Of a DNA stretch of 64,000 nt, positions 1-9,671 are shown one piece after another. Both the position numbers and the translations under genes were made by a program. Position 1 is the first letter of the stretch. Each line of letters opens with the position of its first letter. Under the pieces are notes generated by a model. It had not been told where the DNA came from, did no database searches, and saw only the letters and a list, made by a program, of their open reading frames with translations. This stretch comes from Oscillospiraceae bacterium (GTDB lineage: Bacteria; Bacillota; Clostridia; Saccharofermentanales; Saccharofermentanaceae), in contig CADAKH010000015.1 of NCBI GenBank assembly GCA_902788505.1, positions 19,606-83,605 on the forward strand, read 5' to 3'.

Positions 1-531
1 CGTGTAAGGCGCCAGAACGGAACGCAGGTCCTCCCTGATGATGTTCTGCTGTGCTTCGGTGTTGCCGCCTGCCGCACGGTCCATCTTGTTGACGACGAGG
101 ATCATCTCGCCGGCCTTGTCCTTATCGATCGCAAGGCGCCTGAAATGATCTGCCATGTATGAATCGAAAAGCTCATTTGTAACCACGAAAACAAGGATGT
201 CGGCGGATGCGATCGCATTGTAGGATATCTCGTCGTGATCGGGTCTCAGCGTTGTGTGGACCCCGGGAGTGTCGACGATCTCAAGACCGTTCCACTCGTA
301 AGTGTGGGTCTCCTCCGTCGTGATCTTCGCGCCGGTGGCAACCGTGTCGTCGCCCGTGAGCATCTTGATTATCGATGACTTGCCCGCAGAATACTGCCCC
401 GCGAAAACGATCTTCACGCGGTCTGAACTTCCGCCTTCAAGATCCGGATCCATTCCCGCATCAGAAAGCGCGCGGACTGCCTTATCCTTAAGTGCTTCCT
501 TGGCACGTGACAACTCGGCGATCTTTAACAT
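1..531 (-). CDS. Dynamin-like GTPase, N-terminal part (cut by window edge)
   Basis: The 177 visible residues form the start of a GTPase domain; the rest lies beyond position 1. The P-loop reads GQYSAGKSS (about residues 45-53), the G3 motif is DTPG (about 95-98) and the G4 motif is NKMD (about 151-154), so nucleotide binding looks intact. The G1 style and the helical N-terminal lead-in fit bacterial dynamin-like proteins (LeoA type), which remodel membranes by GTP-driven assembly. Its ATG at 531 lies 3 bp after the stop of the upstream GTPase gene, and the ribosome site GGAGGG overlaps that gene's last codons, so the two are probably co-translated. Function beyond GTPase is inferred. Confidence 0.85.
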   Translation of the reverse strand, partial: MLKIAELSRAKEALKDKAVRALSDAGMDPDLEGGSSDRVKIVFAGQYSAGKSSIIKMLTGDDTVATGAKITTEETHTYEWNGLEIVDTPGVHTTLRPDHDEISYNAIASADILVFVVTNELFDSYMADHFRRLAIDKDKAGEMILVVNKMDRAAGGNTEAQQNIIREDLRSVLAPYT

Positions 532-534
532 GAG

Positions 535-2658
535 TTACCCTCCTATCTTGTAAGGCACGATCTGCTCCAGCAGCCTGAGCCTGTTAAATAACCTGATATC
601 TTTTTCATCTGTCCTGATTATGACAGTGTCACTCTCATTTTCACAGCAAATGTTCTCCAAAGGAACGATGTCTCCCAACACACCGCACACGAAAAGCGGA
701 GTGTTATCCGTTGCGGTGACAAAGCCGACATCTTCTGCGATGAGGTCTGACATCTTTGCACCGAACTCTTCTCCGACGGCGCCTTCACGTTCTTCACACA
801 ATAACGTCATTACGCCGGGGATCCTTGCGGCGGTCGTGATTTTCGACATGTATGAAGAAGCCTGATCCGCACCGAAAACCGCGGTCGCGATATTATTCAT
901 GAACGTCATGTTCAGAGTGCGCAGCTCGATGCGAAGGGAATCCGCAAGCGTGTTCTGCGCATTTGCCAGCGAATCGATAACATTCCCGATCTTGGCAAGT
1001 TCGGAGATAACGAGATCGATCTTGCCTTTGACGAGTCTGTCGAGATTCTTCTCTAGCTGGGTCCAGATGCTGTCACATGTGGCGTTGACGGATTCGGTAA
1101 GTTCCTTCTCAAGACGCGCGCGTGCCTTCGCAAGTTTGTCACCGCGCGATTCAATGAACAGAAGACCGATGCCGCCCGCAAGTCCGATTCCCGCCGCTAT
1201 CCAGCCGACAGGACCGGCAGCCGCTTCAACACCAGCAAGAGTAAGTATCGCTGCAGCGACCGTTCCGCCACCTCCGACTATGAGACTCGTCCAGCTCACG
1301 ATCCTCTTCGCATCGATGAGCGCAGGCGTCAGGAAAGTTCTCTCAACCGCATCGACCGATACATACTTGAGTTCGCTCTCCATCTCGCGGATCGTCTCCT
1401 GAATGATGCCGTCCACTTCGGACTCCATGTCGTCCAGAAGATTCCTGCACCGCCCTTCGATATCCTTGTTCTTGATGAGTTCACCCCACGCAATGTCGGC
1501 CATCTTGTCGTTATAGTGATCTTCGGCGAACGTCGCGATATCCGCACGAAGTTCGGTCTTGAGACGCATCATGAAAGACTCGATGCGCTTCTTTCCGTCC
1601 TTGACGAAAACATCCTTCCTCTTTTCCAATGCACGCTTCTTATCGGCAATGACCCTGCCTTGCGATTCATTCATCCTGCTCTGCAGATCAAGCTCCGACA
1701 GAGCTTCGATCATGGGATTCGCGATTATGTCGGCAAAAGTCTTTACTCTGATGTATCTTCCCCTGACCTCAACTTCCTTGCATATCAGGGACTTGAGATC
1801 ATCAATGCGGCTTATCCTGCGCCAGAATTCAGCCTTCTCCGGATCCCCTTCCCTCTCACACCTGACCGCCTCATAAGCAGACTTAAGGTGAGCTGCCACA
1901 AACGGCACTGAGCTCCAGTCCTGTCCGAAAGGTTCTGCAAACTTGCAGAACTGCCTTCTTATCTCCTCAATCCTTTCGAGATCGAACGCCCTGTTCATGT
2001 CGCGCTCGACAAGCTTCACGCTCTTGCCCGAATCAATCGACACCTTCACGTTCATTATCACTATCACAGGCTTGCCCAGATCCTTGACCTGCCTGAAACA
2101 ATCCGCTTCAACAGCCTGCGGCGCATCATCAGTCAAAAGGAAAACTATAAGATCTGCCGTCTTTGCGGCATCAAAAGCGAGCCTCGTATCCTCCTCGCCC
2201 TCGAAAGCACCGATACCCGGTACATCCGTAACGGCAAGTCCGTTCCACTCATATCTCCTGATATCGCGCGTCGTCCTCTGCGCGCCCATTCCGATCGCAG
2301 CTCCGTCGCCTTCGGTAAGTACTTCCATCAGCGTGGATTTGCCCGCCATCGTCCTTCCGAAAAGCGTAACCGAGAATTTCTTCAGATCCCTTTCAAGCGC
2401 ATTCAGATCTTCCGCGAAGGACATCCTCAGACTGTCAACCGACGCCTGAATATCAGCGAGCTGATCTTCCAGCGTCTCACCTATCCCGATCACTTCACAG
2501 GGCGACGCCTTATACTCGACCGCAGTCTCTCTTATCTTTTCTTCCGCAGAACTGAGTATCCCATCGAGCGCACCCTTCTCCTCCGAAGCAAGCTCATACC
2601 CGCTCCGCGCCGCCTCGCAGCACTCACTCAAAACTTTACTAAGATCGGTATCGGCCAT
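535..2658 (-). CDS. Dynamin-like GTPase with C-terminal hydrophobic hairpin
   Basis: A 707-residue GTPase. The P-loop GRTMAGKST sits near residue 100 and the G3 motif DVPG near 145. The usual NKxD specificity motif is replaced by NVKV, so base recognition may differ. Coiled regions follow, then a Gly/Ala-rich hydrophobic stretch (about 465-505) resembling the membrane paddle of bacterial dynamins, then a C-terminal helical region. It is the upstream member of a two-GTPase operon; paired unequal dynamins often form hetero-oligomers, which is an inference here. ATG at 2658 was chosen; an in-frame TTG one codon earlier is also possible behind the GAGGAAAA ribosome site. Confidence 0.83.
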   Translation of the reverse strand: MADTDLSKVLSECCEAARSGYELASEEKGALDGILSSAEEKIRETAVEYKASPCEVIGIGETLEDQLADIQASVDSLRMSFAEDLNALERDLKKFSVTLFGRTMAGKSTLMEVLTEGDGAAIGMGAQRTTRDIRRYEWNGLAVTDVPGIGAFEGEEDTRLAFDAAKTADLIVFLLTDDAPQAVEADCFRQVKDLGKPVIVIMNVKVSIDSGKSVKLVERDMNRAFDLERIEEIRRQFCKFAEPFGQDWSSVPFVAAHLKSAYEAVRCEREGDPEKAEFWRRISRIDDLKSLICKEVEVRGRYIRVKTFADIIANPMIEALSELDLQSRMNESQGRVIADKKRALEKRKDVFVKDGKKRIESFMMRLKTELRADIATFAEDHYNDKMADIAWGELIKNKDIEGRCRNLLDDMESEVDGIIQETIREMESELKYVSVDAVERTFLTPALIDAKRIVSWTSLIVGGGGTVAAAILTLAGVEAAAGPVGWIAAGIGLAGGIGLLFIESRGDKLAKARARLEKELTESVNATCDSIWTQLEKNLDRLVKGKIDLVISELAKIGNVIDSLANAQNTLADSLRIELRTLNMTFMNNIATAVFGADQASSYMSKITTAARIPGVMTLLCEEREGAVGEEFGAKMSDLIAEDVGFVTATDNTPLFVCGVLGDIVPLENICCENESDTVIIRTDEKDIRLFNRLRLLEQIVPYKIGG

Positions 2659-2860
2659 CAATGCTTTTCCTCAACTTTAAGGGTTATCACTTCACGGTTC
2701 TCGTTCCGGTTTCCCCACAAGGTTTACCGGCTCAATTATTTATTACGCGTTAATTATAACATTGACGAAAACGTTCTAGATAGGAGAGCATTTGATATTA
2801 GCAGGCAGATCAGTACAAGCAGACGAATCTGCTTAAACACTTATACTTGTATACATATTC

Positions 2861-2895
2861 ATAAAAAAGCGGCTCTTCATCGTGAAAAGCCGCTT
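2861..2895 (-). terminator. Intrinsic terminator after the Ig-like protein gene
   Basis: An 8-bp perfect stem (AAGCGGCT with AGCCGCTT) is followed on the minus strand by a run of six T. It lies 35 bp past the stop of the Ig-like surface protein gene. Confidence 0.8.
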
Positions 2896-2929
2896 AAATC
2901 TTTTACTTAAGTAAACTTTATTATCAATC

Positions 2930-4156
2930 TTAATGGAAACATTTGCTGCAAGGCCCATAGCCTTGTGATTCAGCTTCACTTAATGTGACTTGGTAAGCTT
3001 TGTTGGGATTCATTCTGCCGCAATCAGGTTTGTTGTGATATTTTGATCCGGTTGCTGAAAGCCAAACATATACTTCATATTCTTCTTCATAATCATCTTC
3101 TTCGTAATACTCTTCATCATAATCTTCGTCTTCATAATTTTCATCATCATCTTCAACAGCTTCCGGCTTTTCTTCAACTGTTACATAACAAACAGCAGTT
3201 AGACCATTAGTTGTAGTGGCAGTAATCTCGGCTTCCCCTACTCTTAAGCCTCTAATAGTTCCGCTGGAAGATACGAAAACAACAGAACTGTCACTGCTTG
3301 TCCACTTAGCCTTTTTTATAGTTGTATCTTCTGGCGAAATATCAGCGCGAAGGAAAAAATAATCTCCAACATAAATCGTGTATTCTTCATAATCCAAAGA
3401 AATTGACTCGGCTTCAACCGGCTCGTTGACTTTAACTTTAACTCGATTTGACGAAATGTATCCTTCTCGAGTTTTAGCATAAATATATGTCTCCCCCGCT
3501 GAAACAGCTTCAATCACAAATTCTTGCTCAGTATTCGTTTTTTGTGAAAAGTTTTTCACAGTTGCAACTTTGGGATTCTCACTAATAAAAACTAAATCCG
3601 TTACAGAATTAATATTTGGATCAGTCTTCTTTACTTTTGCAATACCATGAATACTCGGGCTACCTAAAGTAGTTTCGAAACCTCCATCACTTTTAATTGT
3701 GATTTGAGTAATCCTGTTTTTCGGCACAGGAGTGGGTGTAGGAGAAGTGGAAGGAACTGCTGTTGGTGTTGCCGTAGGTATAGAAGTATTCGTAGGAATC
3801 GGTGTCGAAGATGGCACATCATTTGATTCTCCGGCATAAGCAACAGTAGCGAACGTTGTTTTTAGTGAATCTCCATACCGACGGGCAGAAGCTGCTTTTA
3901 CACTAGTCTTTATTTCATCTTTGGCAATGCTTAAATACTGCTTATCCCTATAATCTATGTTTGTATTTCTCTCAAAGAAAATAGGACCAACAACAATCAT
4001 TAGTAGCATTGCGACTGAAGCCAACATCACAGATGCAGCAATAAACGGAGCATGTGATTTCTTTGCCACTTTAACAGGGATATGTTTGGTATGAGATTTT
4101 GAATTATCAACCTTAATTACAGATTTGCGCTGTGGGCATTTCACATCATTTAACAC
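2930..4156 (-). CDS. Membrane-anchored Ig-like (BIG2) protein with C-terminal Cys/His module
   Basis: A 408-residue protein predicted to face outward. Order: short basic cytoplasmic tail; one membrane segment (about 37-60); a Thr/Pro-rich linker (about 113-145); two Ig-like regions, the second a BIG2-type repeat; a very acidic Glu/Asp/Tyr stretch (about 330-360); and a final module of about 45 residues with the pattern KYH..PDCGRM and GPCSKC. That module resembles the small Ada-like zinc-binding ends found on secreted Firmicutes proteins. The GTG start at 4156 sits 8 bases after GGAGG. Role unknown; surface scaffold or adhesion is an inference. Confidence 0.7.
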   Translation of the reverse strand: MLNDVKCPQRKSVIKVDNSKSHTKHIPVKVAKKSHAPFIAASVMLASVAMLLMIVVGPIFFERNTNIDYRDKQYLSIAKDEIKTSVKAASARRYGDSLKTTFATVAYAGESNDVPSSTPIPTNTSIPTATPTAVPSTSPTPTPVPKNRITQITIKSDGGFETTLGSPSIHGIAKVKKTDPNINSVTDLVFISENPKVATVKNFSQKTNTEQEFVIEAVSAGETYIYAKTREGYISSNRVKVKVNEPVEAESISLDYEEYTIYVGDYFFLRADISPEDTTIKKAKWTSSDSSVVFVSSSGTIRGLRVGEAEITATTTNGLTAVCYVTVEEKPEAVEDDDENYEDEDYDEEYYEEDDYEEEYEVYVWLSATGSKYHNKPDCGRMNPNKAYQVTLSEAESQGYGPCSKCFH

Positions 4157-4291
4157 TTTTCCAACCTCCGCTTATTTATCATCAAATAACTATGTCAGTT
4201 CTCAACATACACCCAATAAATAATTCATCAGAACAAGCTTGAATTATGCTTTTATATTATCAAGTGAAAATTTCAATTATGTTTTCTGATT

Positions 4292-4408
4292 GTTAACTAT
4301 TAGCAAATGGATGCAATTCCATGCTGTCAGTAATGAGATAAATTTAATAACAAAACAAGACCATTTTTGTTAACATGGGGCTATGTTAACTAATATCATT
4401 TCGTTAAC
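4292..4408. repeat. Cluster of four GTTAAC palindromes
   Basis: GTTAAC occurs at 4292, 4369, 4385 and 4403 in the AT-rich gap before the AlkZ-related gene. The last three are 16 and 18 bp apart and two lie inside a longer inverted repeat. Operator use is possible but unproven. Confidence 0.4.
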
Positions 4409-4440
4409 AGCGGAATCAAGCAATAATCAGTCATGACAGA

Positions 4441-5229
4441 ATGGTAGCACATATGCAAATTATCAACGGCGAATGGTACATGGATGGCATAGAGTGGGAC
4501 GACGAGGGCTGTCTTCATGAGAGCGGCGAGCTGCTTGATGTGATCGGGAAGATCGGCTTCCTGCCGTTGTTTTCGAATGGGGTTCAAGGATTCTCGGTGG
4601 AGAGCATGACGGATCCTGCGATGTGGTGGACCGGAGATGAGACGACTGATCCGTGGGAGTGGCGCATTGTGCTGACGCGGACGGGGAAGGTTGCGTACGG
4701 TAAATTCTTTGGAGGCCGCGCAGGGTTCATCTCGAAAAAGTGGTTTCCGTATTTTGCGAATTACAGAAGGTGCGGGTATGATTTCGATGCGCTTTACGAT
4801 GACGGAAAAGCGGGATACCGCGAAAAACTTCTGATGGATCTTTTCGTGCCAAAGGGCGTTGATATGTGGGATGTCAAAAAGTCCGCGCTTGAAAAGTGCG
4901 GCTGCGCGCAAGAGCTCTATACTTTCGAGATGAAAGAGAAGGGTGGTTTCGGCAAAGGCGGCGAGAAGAATTTCGAGGGAGTCCTTGCAAAGCTCCAGAT
5001 GCAGACATATCTCGTGGCAAAGGATTTCCGGCCACGTCTCAACAAGAAAGGCGATGAATACGGATGGCCGGTGGCAATAATGACGCCGCCCGAATACCTT
5101 TGGGGATATAAGCACGTGACGGGATGTTACGGTGAAAAGCCGGAAGAATCGTTCGGGAAGATCGTCCGGCAGGTACGGAAGTTTTTCGATGCCGATGATA
5201 AGACAGTGAGGAACGTTCTCAAAAGATAA
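4441..5229 (+). CDS. AlkZ-related protein (putative)
   Basis: A 262-residue protein rich in Trp, Tyr and Phe. The central pattern (a Gly-Lys-Phe-Phe run, GFISKKWFPYFANYRR, then YDFDALYDD) matches from memory the family annotated in Clostridia as AlkZ-related, distant from the YcaQ/AlkZ DNA glycosylases. The catalytic QxQ motif of true AlkZ is not obvious, so glycosylase activity is not claimed. The start is unclear: ATG at 4441 and ATG at 4453 both lack a strong ribosome site. It stands alone, with a terminator directly after it. Confidence 0.6.
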   Translation: MVAHMQIINGEWYMDGIEWDDEGCLHESGELLDVIGKIGFLPLFSNGVQGFSVESMTDPAMWWTGDETTDPWEWRIVLTRTGKVAYGKFFGGRAGFISKKWFPYFANYRRCGYDFDALYDDGKAGYREKLLMDLFVPKGVDMWDVKKSALEKCGCAQELYTFEMKEKGGFGKGGEKNFEGVLAKLQMQTYLVAKDFRPRLNKKGDEYGWPVAIMTPPEYLWGYKHVTGCYGEKPEESFGKIVRQVRKFFDADDKTVRNVLKR

Positions 5230-5237
5230 TTCACTTT

Positions 5238-5271
5238 AAAGTCTGCGTTCACAATAGGCGCAGATTTTTTT
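5238..5271 (+). terminator. Intrinsic terminator
   Basis: TCTGCG pairs with CGCAGA across an 11-base loop and is followed by a run of seven T, 10 bp past the stop of the AlkZ-related gene. Confidence 0.75.
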
Positions 5272-5339
5272 AATTTCAGCTTTTACAAAACGCAAAAAGT
5301 CCTCCACAAAGGAGTTAAGTGCAAAAGGAGGATTTAAGA

Positions 5340-8228
5340 ATGCGTTATTTTGAGTTTGAGATTGAATTGAATGAAGAAGAGATCAAGGCGTGCAAGCACA
5401 GACTGAACGATTATGCCTACGACAACCAAATCGAGGGGCTCGTTTATCACGTCTTCAGGACACTTACAAACGGCGTGACTTTTCTGATCTACAGGGCGGA
5501 AAAGTCCGGTATGAAGGCGATGTTTGCAATCGACGAGCAGACGAGAAAGCCTGAGGAGGCTTTGAATGAGATACTCTCTATCTTTGATGACCTTTTCGAG
5601 AAGAAGACCGTCACGGTTGAGCCTTTCGAGATCTCGATGATCGAGTTCGACTGCAATCTGAACGAAGCCAAGCGAAGAGGATATCTTCACAACTGGAGCA
5701 GGATCTCCGATCAGGCCAACAACCTGCTTTTGGATGACAGGGAGAATATCATCACCGGAAGGTGCGGCTTCAAGCTTGACGAAGCCGTTGCAAGAAAGGG
5801 CGGCAAGGGCGAGGACCATCTTTTCGATATAAGCCTCAGAGAAGAGCTGGGCAGGATCCGTGCCGGCAAAAAGCACGCTGATAAAAACAACTCTGAAGAG
5901 ATACGTGCGTTCCCGGCGCACTACATCATCTCTGCCAGAAGTAAGGAAGCCGGCAGCGATATCACCTGCAGGCTTATGAAGGAACTCGCTGAGGCCGGAA
6001 GGCTTAACAGCGGCAGAATGGAGCTGTTCACGGATATCGACTGCGATCTTTACAGACACTCCGGCTGTTTTGAGAGGGTCGTTGAGAATTCTCATGGCGG
6101 CACTATCGTCATCGATATGACAGGCAAGTTCGCAAGTGACCCCGCCTCATATAAGCTGACCTGCAACTATCTTTGCAACTGCATCAGACAGCACAGGAAC
6201 GACAATCTCTTCGTGTTCCTGTACGACATCAACAACCCCGGATTTACCTACTTCCTTATTCCCCAGATCGAGAAGTTTATGTATCTCGTTCAGATCCGCG
6301 AGGGCAAGGGCAATGTCAGGGACGCGGAAGATTATCTGAAGCTTCTTATCGGCAATTCGGACTTCTCAAAGTATGCAGGCCAGGCAGCGGAATTTATGGC
6401 GACAATTCCGAAGGACGAATATACACAGACGGATATCATCAAGGCTTATGAGAGCTTTGAATCCTGGTGTATGCGCAAGAACCTTCTGAAGTCGTACAGC
6501 CTTGAGTCCGGAGAGGACTTCTTTATCGACCGTGATCAGGATTCCGGTTCTGCATATGACACGCTCCGGAATATGATCGGCCTTAAGGCGGTCAAGGAGC
6601 AGATCGACAGGGTCATCCTTGCCAACAAGGTCGAGAAGCAGCGCGAAAAGAACGGCGGCAAGGGACGCTCTATGCATATGATCTTCTCGGGCAATCCGGG
6701 AACCGCAAAGACTACCGTGGCCGAAATCTACGCAAAGATAATGAAGGAGACCGGCATTCTCAAGAGCGGCATCCTTGTTCAGAGGACCGGTATGGATCTG
6801 AACGGACTTTTTGCATCGCTGCGCATCAAGCAGGCTTTCGAGCAGGCTTCGGGCGGAGTACTCTTCATCGACGAAGCTTACTCGCTGACAAACGAAGTTG
6901 CGATCGCAACACTTATCGGCGAGATGGAAGCGCGCCGTAATGATGTAATCGTCATTTTCGCAGGCTACGGCAACAGAATGAAGGAATTTGTCGAGAGGAA
7001 CGAAGGCCTCAAGAGCAGGATCCCCTACACCGTTAACTTCCCTGATTACACGGCAGAAGAACTTCTGCAGATCTACGAGTATATCCTTAAGCAGGACGGA
7101 TACTCCGTAACTCCCGCTGCAAGATCTGCGGCACTCAGGATCTTCGGGAAGGCCGTAAGGATCGAGAATTTCGGCAACGGCCGCTACGCCAGAAACCTTG
7201 CGGAGAACTCCACTCTCAATATGTCCGTAAGACTTGCGAAAAAGTACGTTGATAAGGATGTCCCCAAGGCGCAGCTTTACAGGGTCATCAAGGAAGACGT
7301 CTTCAACCCTGACGATCCGATCGTCAACTGCAATGAAGGCGAAGAGACAAGCCGCGGTGCTTCCGTCCAGGGAAAGACTGCAAGAGAGAGACTCGAGTCT
7401 ATGATCGGACTTTCGCAGGCCAAGAGTCTTATAAACAGCGCCGTCGCCACATATAAGATGCAGAAGCGTCTCAGCAAGAGAGGCATCGACATCGGAAAGA
7501 ATGCGATGCATATGGTCTTTATGGGCAATCCCGGCACAGCGAAGACTACTGTTGCCAGACTCCTTGCAGAGATTCTCAAGGACGAGGGTGTTCTCTCATC
7601 CGGCATTTTCGTCGAGGCGGGCCGTGCCGACCTGGTCGGTCAGTATGTCGGCCAGACAGCGCCTCTCGTCAGAAAGAAGTTCAGCGAGGCGAACGGCGGC
7701 GTACTTTTCATCGACGAGGCATACTCACTCAATGACGGGTATGACAGGGGTTCCTTCGGTGACGAGGCCATCAACACCATCGTTCAGGAGATGGACAACA
7801 GAAGGGACAACATCATCGTCATCTTCGCCGGATACCCTGACGAGATGAATCGCTTCGTCGAGCGCAATCCCGGTATGTCGTCAAGGATCGCTTTCCGCGT
7901 CAACTTCGACGACTACTCAGTTGATGAACTCTGTGCCATCACGAGATTCCAGGTTGCCGAAAAGCATCTCAGGATCACTGACGAAGCCATCGCAAAACTC
8001 GTCCCCATCTATGAGAAGGCGAGAAGCAACAAGACATTCGGCAACGGCCGTTATGTCAGAAGAGCGGTCGAACTCGCCATATCTAATCTTGCCTTAAGGC
8101 TCGATAAGGTTGGCGACAACGATCTCACCGACGAAGTCCTCACGACCATCACGGCCGATGACATCGCCGAACCGGAATTAGACCAGGATACTGCAAAGCC
8201 AAACAGAAGGATCGGCTTTGCAGCCTGA
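5340..8228 (+). CDS. Tandem AAA+ ATPase, CbbX/SpoVK/EccA-like
   Basis: A 962-residue protein. The first 400 residues are an unrecognised domain with alternating helices and strands. Two AAA+ modules follow. Walker A is GNPGTAKTT in both (near residues 450 and 728) and Walker B is LFIDEAYSL in both. The second module carries the LVGQYVGQTA pore segment typical of CbbX and SpoVK; the first has lost it, so the modules are probably not equivalent. Such proteins remodel protein partners by threading. ATG at 5340 follows AGGAGG at ideal spacing. A small helical gene follows 21 bp later, probably in the same transcript. No ESX or Rubisco genes are visible, so the client is unknown. Confidence 0.85.
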   Translation: MRYFEFEIELNEEEIKACKHRLNDYAYDNQIEGLVYHVFRTLTNGVTFLIYRAEKSGMKAMFAIDEQTRKPEEALNEILSIFDDLFEKKTVTVEPFEISMIEFDCNLNEAKRRGYLHNWSRISDQANNLLLDDRENIITGRCGFKLDEAVARKGGKGEDHLFDISLREELGRIRAGKKHADKNNSEEIRAFPAHYIISARSKEAGSDITCRLMKELAEAGRLNSGRMELFTDIDCDLYRHSGCFERVVENSHGGTIVIDMTGKFASDPASYKLTCNYLCNCIRQHRNDNLFVFLYDINNPGFTYFLIPQIEKFMYLVQIREGKGNVRDAEDYLKLLIGNSDFSKYAGQAAEFMATIPKDEYTQTDIIKAYESFESWCMRKNLLKSYSLESGEDFFIDRDQDSGSAYDTLRNMIGLKAVKEQIDRVILANKVEKQREKNGGKGRSMHMIFSGNPGTAKTTVAEIYAKIMKETGILKSGILVQRTGMDLNGLFASLRIKQAFEQASGGVLFIDEAYSLTNEVAIATLIGEMEARRNDVIVIFAGYGNRMKEFVERNEGLKSRIPYTVNFPDYTAEELLQIYEYILKQDGYSVTPAARSAALRIFGKAVRIENFGNGRYARNLAENSTLNMSVRLAKKYVDKDVPKAQLYRVIKEDVFNPDDPIVNCNEGEETSRGASVQGKTARERLESMIGLSQAKSLINSAVATYKMQKRLSKRGIDIGKNAMHMVFMGNPGTAKTTVARLLAEILKDEGVLSSGIFVEAGRADLVGQYVGQTAPLVRKKFSEANGGVLFIDEAYSLNDGYDRGSFGDEAINTIVQEMDNRRDNIIVIFAGYPDEMNRFVERNPGMSSRIAFRVNFDDYSVDELCAITRFQVAEKHLRITDEAIAKLVPIYEKARSNKTFGNGRYVRRAVELAISNLALRLDKVGDNDLTDEVLTTITADDIAEPELDQDTAKPNRRIGFAA

Positions 8229-8249
8229 TCCGAACAGGAGGTAATACTT

Positions 8250-8564
8250 ATGAACAAAAAACTTGAATCCGCTCTGAAAGAGACACTTGATCTCATCAGC
8301 GAAAAGGAAAAGGAATACGCGAATGTGAAAGGCATGGAGAAACTTATCGAATATGCCAGGAACTGCGAGGCAGAAATCCGGTTCAGACAGCAGCTCAATG
8401 AACTGGACAAAGACTGGCTCAAAGCAGTCCGGTCCGATATCAGCCGCACCGAATACATATGCAGATACGAAGCAGGCCTTCTCTCACCGGAAGAGACCGC
8501 CGGCCGCAAAGCAATAATTGATTTTATCAACAGCAAACCGGATCTGCCGGACGATGTGAGATAA
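8250..8564 (+). CDS. Small helical protein downstream of the tandem AAA+ ATPase
   Basis: A 104-residue charged, almost fully helical protein with no recognised family. It has no signal peptide or membrane segment. AGGAGG precedes the ATG. The 21-bp gap to the AAA+ gene suggests an adaptor or client of that ATPase; this is an inference from context only. Confidence 0.6.
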   Translation: MNKKLESALKETLDLISEKEKEYANVKGMEKLIEYARNCEAEIRFRQQLNELDKDWLKAVRSDISRTEYICRYEAGLLSPEETAGRKAIIDFINSKPDLPDDVR

Positions 8565-8581
8565 GAGCCTCCGCCACGCCA

Positions 8582-8620
8582 AAAACAGGACTGCCTCATA
8601 TGAGACAGCCCTGTTTCATT
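8582..8620. terminator. Bidirectional terminator
   Basis: An imperfect hairpin (AAACAGGACTG against CAGCCCTGTTT, with CTCATATGAG at the tip) has T-rich sequence on both sides and lies between two converging genes. Confidence 0.7.
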
Positions 8621-8651
8621 TTATTGTCCTGTGATCAGTGTTACGAATTTA

Positions 8652-9506
8652 TCAGACCGTTGCGTTGGCATTATCGCGTGCGGATGTCTTATCCAGGAGA
8701 ATGCCGCCAATGTATACGAGGAGCATGATGCCTCCGACAACTGTGAGGGCAACAAATGCGGGTTTCTCGATGTTCTCAAGGAAAGTGGTGTGTCCGATTA
8801 TCGTGGAGAATCCGTTCATGATGATGTGGAAGATCATGCCGGGGATTATGGAGCCGGACTTGATCCTTACGATGCAGATGATCATGCCGACAGTAAATGC
8901 CCAGAGTGCCCAGAGTGCTCCGCCGTGGCAGATGCCGAATACTGCGGAAGAGATGATTGCCGCAACGATAGAAGGCATAGCTTTATTGAGTCTGCTGAAC
9001 AGATAACCTCTGAATACAACTTCCTCCATGACAGGAACAAGAATAGTATTTGTGACAATACCGAGGATAAGAGAAGATGTGGTGATGTTAGACAAGCCAT
9101 TCTGCATGTTGTTCATCATTTCCTGAGGGATCGGGAGGAATGACATGATGAAGTTAAGGAAGAACATTCCGCCGGTTGCACCGATGATCGTAAAACCGAT
9201 CTGTCTGCCTGATACTTTCTTTATGTCTGTTTCCTTGACGATGCTTGTCTTCTTGACCTTTTCGATAATGAAGAATGTCAGGAGGATGAGTACTGATGCA
9301 ATTAAAAGACCGATCTCGTTAATGGTGCCCAAGTTCTCATTTAAGATTGCGAGGCCCTCTTCGTAGCCTATTCCGGCAGCTCTGAATTCACGGCCCTTCA
9401 TTACTCCGTAAACATACTGAACTATGAACATGATCACATTCAAAGGTATGAAATACACTGCAAAATAAGCGAGTGCCTTTAAGATCTGCATAATGACTTT
9501 TTTCAT
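8652..9506 (-). CDS. CPBP-family intramembrane metalloprotease
   Basis: A 284-residue membrane protein with about eight hydrophobic segments. The CPBP/CAAX hallmark motifs are in order: EEVVFRG (EExxxR), then FGICHGG, then PGMIFHIIMNG, which supply the Glu and His residues of the membrane active site. In Gram-positives such enzymes process prenylated or peptide substrates, and some give self-immunity to bacteriocins. ATG at 9506 is preferred over a TTG at 9512 because AAAGGA spacing is better. It diverges from the LytTR regulator operon. Confidence 0.85.
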   Translation of the reverse strand: MKKVIMQILKALAYFAVYFIPLNVIMFIVQYVYGVMKGREFRAAGIGYEEGLAILNENLGTINEIGLLIASVLILLTFFIIEKVKKTSIVKETDIKKVSGRQIGFTIIGATGGMFFLNFIMSFLPIPQEMMNNMQNGLSNITTSSLILGIVTNTILVPVMEEVVFRGYLFSRLNKAMPSIVAAIISSAVFGICHGGALWALWAFTVGMIICIVRIKSGSIIPGMIFHIIMNGFSTIIGHTTFLENIEKPAFVALTVVGGIMLLVYIGGILLDKTSARDNANATV

Positions 9507-9671
9507 TTTCAATTATTCCTTTCATCGAACTGCTGCGATTATAGCAACGCTGAAAGCAGATTCCGGCGGCTTGTTGCGAATGGTATTCTCTGAGTCGTGA
9601 ACGGTATTCGCCCGCACTTTTCGATGTTGTATAATTCAGACATGCAATTATGAGAGAGGACTTCCCGGGAT

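Noticed and set aside
6366..7511. 381-codon minus-strand open frame
   Set aside because: Antisense to the tandem AAA+ gene; no ribosome site or recognisable domain.
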